Position numbers and translations under genes: made by a program. DNA of 64,000 bases from Anastrepha obliqua (taxonomy: Eukaryota; Arthropoda; Insecta; Diptera; Tephritidae). The notes under the pieces were generated by a model. It ran no database searches. It was given only the letters and a program-made list of their open reading frames with translations, and was not told the origin of the DNA. How positions within the stretch are numbered: the first letter of the stretch is position 1; each line of letters opens with the position of its first letter. Shown here piece by piece: positions 57,080-64,000 of the stretch. Location of the stretch: positions 120,745,879 through 120,809,878 of the forward strand of contig NC_072896.1 of the NCBI RefSeq assembly GCF_027943255.1, written 5' to 3'.

Positions 57080-57660
57080 ATCATGGCGGCCACAGATTCA
57101 ATTCTTCTGTACTGCAGCGAAATATGGGGAGATGCGTTAAACAGCAAATCCATTTCTGGCACTGTAGTCTTTGTGATCAGCGTGGAGATACCCGTCGACC
57201 TCATGGTAGAACGAACGGATACGTGGCACTCCAAGAAGAAATACGTCGCGGAACGGAGATGCCAAACCATGCTGGCGAAGCCGATGAGACACCGAACCAA
57301 GTGGCAGATGGACGGCGAAACTCATTCCATTAATAGGCAAACGGGGCCAAAGAAACTTCGGCGAAGTGAACTACTTCTTAACTCAGTTCCTCTCGCGCCA
57401 GGGACACTTCCGGAGATACCCAGACCGTAGGGGCAAGGTAAGCTATCTCAAGTGTATGTATATACTACGAAGCGCTGAGCTTGACACTGAACACACGCTT
57501 TTTAGTTGTGACAGATGGCTCGCGGAAAGAGACGCTCTGAGGAAGCAGATTAGCGACGTCGTGCGGAGCAACATAATCAGCAAAATACACGAACGCGAGG
57601 ACAGCTGGAACGCGATAAGAGACACATCGAGAATGTACTGAGGACAAAAAAGATAGTACC
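57080..57660 (+). pseudogene. R1-clade LINE, C-terminal reverse transcriptase region
   Basis: The plus-strand frames give SILLYCSEIWGDALNSK, EVNYFLTQFLSRQGHFRRYPDR, then ELDTEHTLFSCDRWLAERDALRKQI and REDSWNAI. This follows the order and wording of R1 C-termini (thumb, WLxxK..YFLTQFLSGHG, zinc-knuckle). The N-terminal part is shifted by indels. Confidence 0.75.
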
Positions 57661-58139
57661 TGACACAGTGCAACAAAGCGAACGCGCACAGATAGAGACA
57701 CAAGAAGACGAGCCGATAGCATGGAAATTGGCTTCTAAATACGATGGATTCAGACGTGGATGAATAGAATTGGTCTATTTCATGGATGCCGTTCTGGACC
57801 CTCCCGTAGTAGTGCAGAAAGTAGTCCCGGTAAGGGTGTCTCCCCCGAAGGAGAGGAGGATCGCTGTAAGTGCAACGGTATTTCTAACCCTACCCCACCC
57901 ACCAAAAAAAAATTATTAACTGTGATGGAACTTGGCGTTTCAGCCTTCGTTGATTTTGCTTTTCCTTTGAGGCCAGCAATAAAGAGAAAATAATCTTAAA
58001 TTAATAATTATTCTGGGTAGGTATTAAAATTCTGTATACAAATATATTTTGGGTTATAATTTTATAATTTATTAAGTACTTTAAGCACAAAAAATGCGCT
58101 GTGAATGAAAAAATGCTCGGCGTCACAAAAAGATCGTTT
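57661..58139. other. Likely R1-type 3' tail and intergenic DNA
   Basis: Follows the R1 fragment, with ccctaccccacccacc and an A-run at about 57890-57910 that could be the LINE tail. No gene. Confidence 0.4.
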
Positions 58140-58620
58140 GCTGTTTTTTGTCTGTTCCATTCAATTGTGAGTTACAGGGTGTTACCAAGGGAAGTCAGCA
58201 AAGAGAAAATTCAGTACACTTCACAGTTTTTCTTTGATAAAGCGAAAATACTAGGCAAGATAGGCCGCTGAAATTGTGAATGGTGTTTCTGGTGTCGATA
58301 CTGTAACGCTTAATGACGTGCAATTTCGGGTTCGTCGATTCCGTTCATGCATTTTTGATGTTAAAGAAAATGTCGATGATGCAGTAAATGTCGATAAAAT
58401 CACAGAAATAATCGAAGTTGGCCGAAATGGTAGTAATCGTAGCATCGCCCAGGAGCAAAAGATCGACCATAAACCAGTTTTAAGCCATTTGCGCAAAAAT
58501 TTTACGCAAAAATGCCTTCAGTGCTATAAGGGAATTTAATTTACAATACAATTTTTAGCGATTCGAATCGTTGTTGAAATTTTTAGCAATTAAATGTGTT
58601 AATAACATTACCTAAATCCT
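58140..58620 (+). pseudogene. mariner transposase N-terminal fragment (cecropia-like)
   Basis: The frame 58262-58539 reads AAEIVNGVSGVDTVTLNDVQFRVRRFRSCIFDVKENVDDAVNVDKITEIIE, then SNRSIAQEQKIDHKPVLSHLRKN. This is the first HTH, linker and second HTH of a mariner. The catalytic domain is not adjacent; a C-terminal piece at 59570 may be from the same family. Confidence 0.7.
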
Positions 58621-58689
58621 AGATCCAAGTCTGCCACTAGGCGCCGAACCCTTTCTAGGTGTCAATTTTGCATCGCTTCAACTATGGAT

Positions 58690-59240
58690 TGACGACTTCA
58701 TGAGGTCTACCCATAGAGGACGTTGGTCTGGGTTGAACTCGTGCAGAGTAGCCAAGCGCTTTGTGAAAGAACCAAACAGGAAAATAGCGGTCTTTCTCCT
58801 AAATATCAGCAGAAAGGTCCTGAGAGACCTGGTGAGTGTAATCACAGGGCACAACGCCTATGGTCAGCATATGGCTGCTATGGGGGCCGTCGACAGCCCG
58901 ATATGCCTATTCTGTCTTGAGTATTTTCTCTGTAGCTGTCCGACGATTTCCAGATTCAGACTTAGAATATTGGGTTGTGATATACTGAGTATGGATAAAG
59001 TTCATACTCTTCCTCTTCCGGATCTCTTAAGATTCACCAATGAATCCAGGGAGGTTTGTGGAAGAGTGACCTCAAACTAATTTTTACCATTACCACCCAC
59101 ATTTTATCTTTCCTATCTCTATTCTTTCTACTGAAATCTATCCGGGGGTAGTACAATGGTCTCCTGACTGAGTGCTTGGACTTGTCCAACCCCCTACAAA
59201 TCGAATCTAATCTAATGCTGCTCTGTTGGAAAACTCCTAC
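58690..59240 (+). pseudogene. LINE RNase H tail and 3' UTR
   Basis: The frame 58700-59080 reads VLRDLVSVITGHNAYGQHMAAMGAVDSPICLFCLE, FRLRILGCDIL and PDLLRFTNESREV. This is the C-terminal tail of an RNase H-bearing LINE. The 3' UTR after it ends in taatctaatc-like sequence at about 59205-59218. Confidence 0.75.
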
Positions 59241-59569
59241 TTTGTATGAAAGCAAAAAAAAAAACTGCGGACAGGAGACAACCAAGTAAACCCTACAATC
59301 GTTCCTACGAAAGTTTTAGCATTTCCCTGTGCTGCTCAATGCCTCATTATGTAAATTCACAAGTGATAAAAGTCATCAATATTTCAATGGACTACAGAAA
59401 CTCTTTGTGATGATGATGAGAAACTAACTAAACTAGAATGTATTAACCTCAGAAAACCTCTTAAATGTGCGTAATTTAGTTCAAACTAACAAGAAGTATT
59501 CTATGAGAACCATTGAAATGCAATTGAAGAGATTCCACGGGCAACTATATATCGCATTTCGGCCGAATT
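59241..59569. other. Intergenic, no gene seen
   Basis: Nothing recognised. Confidence 0.4.
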
Positions 59570-59900
59570 CTCCCCTTTTCGTTAGCTCAAATCATAACTT
59601 GTGCCAAAAAAACTAAGGACCAATAATTCTGCGTAAGTTTCTCGCAAAATGGCGAATTATTTCTTGGCATCATTCGTGGATACCTACACCTGATTTAGCA
59701 CCCTACGACTATTATCTATTCTTGACACTCTATTTAGTGATGAAAGGAAAACGTCATTAGTCGTCTGCAGGCATTCGACCACCGTCTTAAAAAAATTCTT
59801 AAGAATTACATAGACAGTTATTTGACTTGAAAACTGGGAAGAGTGTTAAAAAAATTGGGTATCGAAGCAAAGGGCGAATATATGGATTATTTGGCACAAA
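59570..59900 (+). pseudogene. mariner transposase C-terminal fragment
   Basis: The plus strand reads PTPDLAPYDYYLFLTLYLVMKGKRH (third catalytic region), a stop, then a C-terminal LKTGKSVKKIGYRSKGEYMDY. Only the last third is present. Confidence 0.65.
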
Positions 59901-61600
59901 ATAAATATATTTGTGGTAAAAAATAAAATGTTCAAATATTAAATTTCAAAGCTCTGAAGATGCAAAATCTAAAGAGAAATGTCTCACGAAGTAAAACGAA
60001 GAAAAGTATTAATGTCGATTAATATTTTTTGCATACTCATGAATGCAACTATTGAACTTTTTTTTAACCATTAAATGCATACAACTTCACGCTCAAAATC
60101 GTTGTATAAAACTGGGAATAGCGGGACCAGCTCACTGTAGCAGTCAGCAAAACCATATTAGCAAAGACCGCACTCTTCGTTAGCTTGTTTCAGGCGGTAC
60201 ACATTTTTTCACCGTAACTGTACGTATTTGCATATCCAAAAGCAAAAGCGTAGCATACATTTAGGGTAAATAAAGATTACTTTATTTAACAGGTGCTGCA
60301 CATTATTTCTCATTCGCTAAAGCGATAATTCAATGCAGCTTCCCCTTCTTGCGCATTTCCGTTAGCGCTATTCTCCCTCTCTATCCCACTCTCTCTCTCC
60401 CTCTCTCTTCCCCTTCCGCCTATTGCGTAACTCCTGCGCAATAAATCTTCAGCAAAGTTTTCTGTATGCCAAGGAAAATAAGGAAATGAATGTCGCAATT
60501 GAAATTAATTTCCCCAAATGAAAGGCAGCAGAAAAAGCTAATGCCAAAAACGATGCTACACAAACAAATACACACAAATATATTTCTGTTACTGCAACTA
60601 AAGTGCAGCAGCGTCGCTGAAAACTTTCGAACGCGGATTCACACCTCCACAACGCGCGGCATTGCTCGGCTTCCCTTTGGCCACATCTCGCGTTGTTGGC
60701 AAGTGTTTTTAAAACTTTGCGTTCACATGGTTTAAGCATTTATGTATTTTGTGAACTTTTACTGATTTCGCAGCGCTTTTTTTTTCTTCTTTCTTTCATT
60801 CGCACCTCACAAAAAGTGACGATTTATTTTGCTTGCCTTAACCCGCTCAGTGTCACGCAATGCCTGGATTCACTTAACTCAACCAAACTCAAACTAAAAA
60901 CGCATTCCGAATGCAAAAAGGGATTTTCCCTATCAATACGTACAAATCCAATCGATTCTGCAACACGTTACAACGCATTACTGCTTTCGTTGTTGTTGTT
61001 GGTGTAATGCGCAGCAATGCCACAAAATTGAAAAGGAATTGATTGTGATTTCGAAGATGAAAATAAGGGCACAGTTGCCGCAGTATGCTCGCGAAGATGT
61101 AGTCGACACAACGCGCTTGTAACTCGATTGAAAGCTCGGAAAACAGTCATAAATTATCGCATTGCGTTGAGGTTAAGTATACGCCCTGTTTCCCTTGGCT
61201 GTGCGCATCATTGAAATGGAATTGTTTGCTGGCCTTTGAGAGTTGCCAACTCATCCGCGCTGCTTGCTCGCATTGCTGCATTGCCGTCTCTATGGTGGAT
61301 TGGACTGAGATGTTCGTTTTTCGATTGCAGCGAAAATGACTTTTGATAGTGAAAATTGAAAATCTTATTGGAAATGGATACACTGGATGGATGCATGCAT
61401 TTGCACATAATCAACGGTAAGGCGCACTGGGATTTATTTGCTAAGGCCATTTTAGCTCACAACGAGGTGGAACGTGGCTAAAGTTTTTAATGAAAATGCA
61501 GGCAATGTGACGGCGTTGAAAAGTTTTGGTGGAAATAAGTCACAAAAATTGCTTAATATTATGGATTCCTTATTCTTCCCTTTAAATTTTTAGACAAATT
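59901..61600. other. Apparently unique intergenic DNA with a CT/GA tract
   Basis: No gene is supported. A (CT)n-rich block at 60372-60415 gives several GAGAG motifs on the minus strand, which could bind GAGA factor, but there is no promoter or coding sequence to attach it to. Confidence 0.45.
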
Positions 61601-62194
61601 TTGATGTGTGCCGATTTTTGAAATGATTGGTTGTTGAATAAGTTTTGCGGCTCGATAAGAGAGGGCATTGCTATAAGCTTTGTTGTTATGTTGGTACACT
61701 CTTCCTATCAACGTATGCGATGTTTCACTTCAATCTGTCAATTCATGCTTTGGTTATAAGCCATTTAGTATCGATACTTCAAAGTATTTTCTACAATGGA
61801 AAAACCAGGTATCGTGCATTGATTGATCTTTATTTTTGGAAGATTTAAGAGCAAAGGAAACTTATGAAGGAATGTTGGAGGACTTTCTGCCTTCAATTAG
61901 TACAGAAAAAAGATGGGTTGCTGAATTTAAACGCGGTCTTACAAGCCTTGAAAACAATCCACGTTAAGTGCAACAGAAACAGCACCAAAAAACCGTGGTA
62001 CATGTACAAAGAATGTCCAGCAAACAGCCAAGTCGGCCCTCAGATTAAGAGAAATCGGTCTATTCAGAACCAGAGAGGACACTTATCAATTTTAAGAAAA
62101 TTTCACTGCATTCCTGGTACAACGGATTTCTGTAAGACCAAGGATATCAACTTAGATAAGTCCTTCGTCACAGCATTTCCCTCCAAAGAGGAAT
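61601..62194. other. No clear gene; possible LINE upstream sequence
   Basis: The open frame 61864-62196 runs up to the RNase H domain below. It may be the degraded connection of the same LINE, but I recognise no motif in it. Confidence 0.35.
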
Positions 62195-63350
62195 GAGATT
62201 ATTGTTATGGCTCAAATGGCTCAAAATTAGACAACAAAGTAGGTGGAGGGGTTTACTCCGATAAACTCGGAGTAAGCCAATCCTTTCGTCTACCTGATCA
62301 TTGCAGTGTATTTCAGGCGGAAGTCACTGCCATAAAAGAGGGACTTACGGTAATAAAAACGAGAGTATTATCCACAAATGAAGTCTTCATATACTCGGTT
62401 AGTCGAGCAACTTAAAAAAGCACTGAATCTAAAACACACTCGTCAAAAATTGTCTAAGAATGTTTTAAACTTCTAAATGACATATCTAAGTGCTAAAGGG
62501 TGGTTAAGTTTTAAGGGCCGGTGTTAATTTTGAATAAAATACATTTTTTTGGGAAATTATTGTCATTTCTCTTTATTATGAGAATATTGGTATGGCTCAA
62601 TTACGTATGGAACAAAATATCGGCCAAATGGCCGCCGCGGCTTCGGCGGTCCACCTCCAAAGACCACGAAATTCAAATAGTTCCTTATCTAAAGGCTTTA
62701 ACCAGCAAAGAAGTCCAACGGTATCGTTGACGTTTAGGTGTAGTTCACATTCAACATCAACCTTGAAATTTAACCACCCTTTACAATGTGCACCTTACTT
62801 GGGTGTCAGGCCACAGAAATATAGCCTGGAACTGCAAGGCAGATGAACTTGCTCGAACCGGTACAGCGCTCGATCTCCAGCCGGATAAGACGCTGATACC
62901 CATGCCCATAGCCACTTGTAAATTACTTATAGATAGGGAAACCATCAAAAAGGTAAATACAAGTTGGCAAAACTTCACAACATGCGAGCTAAGCAGACAG
63001 ACATGGCCGAAATGGAATAGTGGTCGATCAAAAAGATCAGAGAAGCTATAAGAAAAATGATAGGGGTATTAATTGGTCATTGTCGAATAGGCAGCCACGC
63101 TAGAAGGTTAGGACTCCCGTACTTCGATTTCTGTAGAAGCTGTCTTAATACAGAAGAAGAGGAAACAGTCAGGCCCCTTTTATGTGAGTGTGAAAGTTTA
63201 GCGACAAGGAGGCTCTGCACTCTTGACATGGCTTTTTTAATTGATGTAGCGGACAAAGCGCATCTAAAACTAACGAAGCTTTGCTCGTTTATCAATGCTA
63301 CCGGATGGTTTGAAAAGGAACCCGTAGTAAGGTAAGGATACGTTCCAGTG
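62195..63350 (+). pseudogene. LINE RNase H domain and tail, interrupted by a short DD41D-type MITE
   Basis: The plus strand reads GVYSDKLGVSQSFRLPDHCSVFQAEVTAIKEGLTVI (RNase H). After the 62496-62781 insertion comes NVHLTWVSGHRNIAWNCKADELARTG (the conserved WVSGH..NxxAD end). The tail FCRSCLNTEEEETVRPLLCECESLATRRL ends at a stop near 63335. Removing the insertion and one TA joins SKCY to NVHLTW in frame. Other stops exist upstream. Confidence 0.8.
62496..62781. mobile_element. 286-bp deletion derivative of a DD41D-type element
   Basis: The inverted ends are AAGGGTGGTTAAGTTTTAAGG and AAGGGTGGTTAAATTTCAAGG, flanked by TA at 62494-62495 and 62782-62783. The internal phrase ggccaaatggccgccgcggct resembles gcaagtggccgccgcggctgg at the C-terminal end of the transposase at 10195. 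It is therefore likely a short internal-deletion copy of that superfamily. Confidence 0.82.
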
Positions 63351-63414
63351 GTATCACAATGGATCTATGAAAGATCTAGGTGTGTCATTGCGACAGCCAC
63401 CCCACCTACCTACC

Positions 63415-63890
63415 TAAGTCTTAAAATACAGGTGAAAGATAACATGTTGTTGTTGTAGTGGTTGAGTACTTCCACTGAAATAATTCTAGTTATTGACCAG
63501 CACCACCGGTTTACTACCACCGTTCTTTTTTTTTGTTCTAAGTCAGATCCATTTAGTGAGGTCCAAGTATAGCAGCAAATTCTTTATCTCGATGCCTGAG
63601 ATCTCATTAATTTGCTGCAAGAAAGGCTTACCAAAGGAGCTCTGGACATTCACATAAGTAGTGGAAAAGGCTTTCCTTCACCCCTTCTGCTTGACAGCTT
63701 CTGCAAATGCGATTGAAAAGGAGGTTGAGTCTGGCTACATGATCCCTTAGATCATTCGTCCTTTGGATAAAGATCACATACTGAGTGTACAATTTTTTAG
63801 ACCAATAAATTAAAAAGTTTTCTCAAAAAAATTCTGGAAAATTGTTTTTTTTTCGGCCTTCTAACTGTATATAACCGCTTAAATAAATAA
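63415..63890 (+). repeat. Dispersed repeat, copy 2, split by a LINE-tail insertion
   Basis: The halves 63415-63446 and about 63780-63890 match 54740-54885. Between them lies about 330 bp that starts (GTT)n gtagtggttgag, typical of the reverse of a LINE 3' end with a (CAA)n tail. Confidence 0.6.
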
Positions 63891-64000
63891 AGGAAAAGAA
63901 ATGAAAATGGAAAATGGAACTAAATCAACCCTGCAACTCAATAACTACTTTGGCCTGTAACTGCTTTGCACGCACCAAATCCTCTCTGTAGATTATTGAA

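Noticed and set aside
1..64000. CRISPR arrays, bacterial operons, prophage or toxin systems
   Set aside because: None present; gene structure and repeats are those of an insect nuclear genome.

Overview
This window is nuclear DNA of a higher fly, most likely a true fruit fly (Tephritidae) or a close relative. The reasons are: intron-containing V-ATPase subunit A genes that read like Drosophila Vha68; short introns with GT..AG borders; AT-rich intergenic DNA; and a transposon load dominated by Tc1/mariner families. These include a DD41D (rosa-like) lineage, first described from the tephritid Ceratitis rosa, and a mellifera-type mariner. The species cannot be fixed from the sequence alone. All genes are eukaryotic; there is no operon, CRISPR array or prokaryotic signal.

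Only three host protein-coding genes are supported. (1) 1062-3796 (+): a divergent, four-exon, 657-residue V-ATPase catalytic subunit A with an extra N-terminus carrying three CxC pairs. (2) 15330-17417 (-): the canonical 614-residue subunit A (Vha68-2-like), with the same three coding introns plus an inferred 5'UTR intron. That intron holds a TCACGTGA site and three copies of GTCAGCTGAC. (3) 30390-31322 (+): a 310-residue, probably secreted Lys/Glu/His-rich protein. Genes 1 and 2 are convergent paralogues. A stretch of about 466 bp in their third coding exons is nearly identical, while the flanking coding sequence is diverged, which looks like gene conversion.

The rest is a layered transposon graveyard. 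1-1 kb: dispersed repeat and a hAT-like MITE. 4.6-15 kb, between the two Vha68 genes: a dispersed repeat; a Tc1-like element broken by a DD41D element and by a 736-bp MITE with TTA target duplications, with a second DD41D element just upstream of its start codon; a mariner interrupted by a LINE; and hAT-like MITEs. 19-30 kb: DD37D (maT-like) elements, a MITE with about 42-bp inverted repeats, tRNA-derived SINEs, CR1-like LINE pieces and an 18-20 bp minisatellite. 31-42 kb: R1-, RTE- and RNase H-type LINE fragments, a second copy of the 4.6-kb repeat, and a threefold ~300-bp tandem repeat. 42-55 kb: a dense run of mariner elements and clustered SINEs. 55-64 kb: more LINE and mariner fragments. 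No transposase or reverse transcriptase gene seen here is intact. One LINE ORF1 (28021-28791) is open throughout.

The host genes are not an obvious functional unit beyond the paralogue pair. Both Vha68 products would sit in the V1 hexamer as the ATP-hydrolysing subunit that drives proton pumping. The divergent copy is presumably tissue-restricted, but that is inference.
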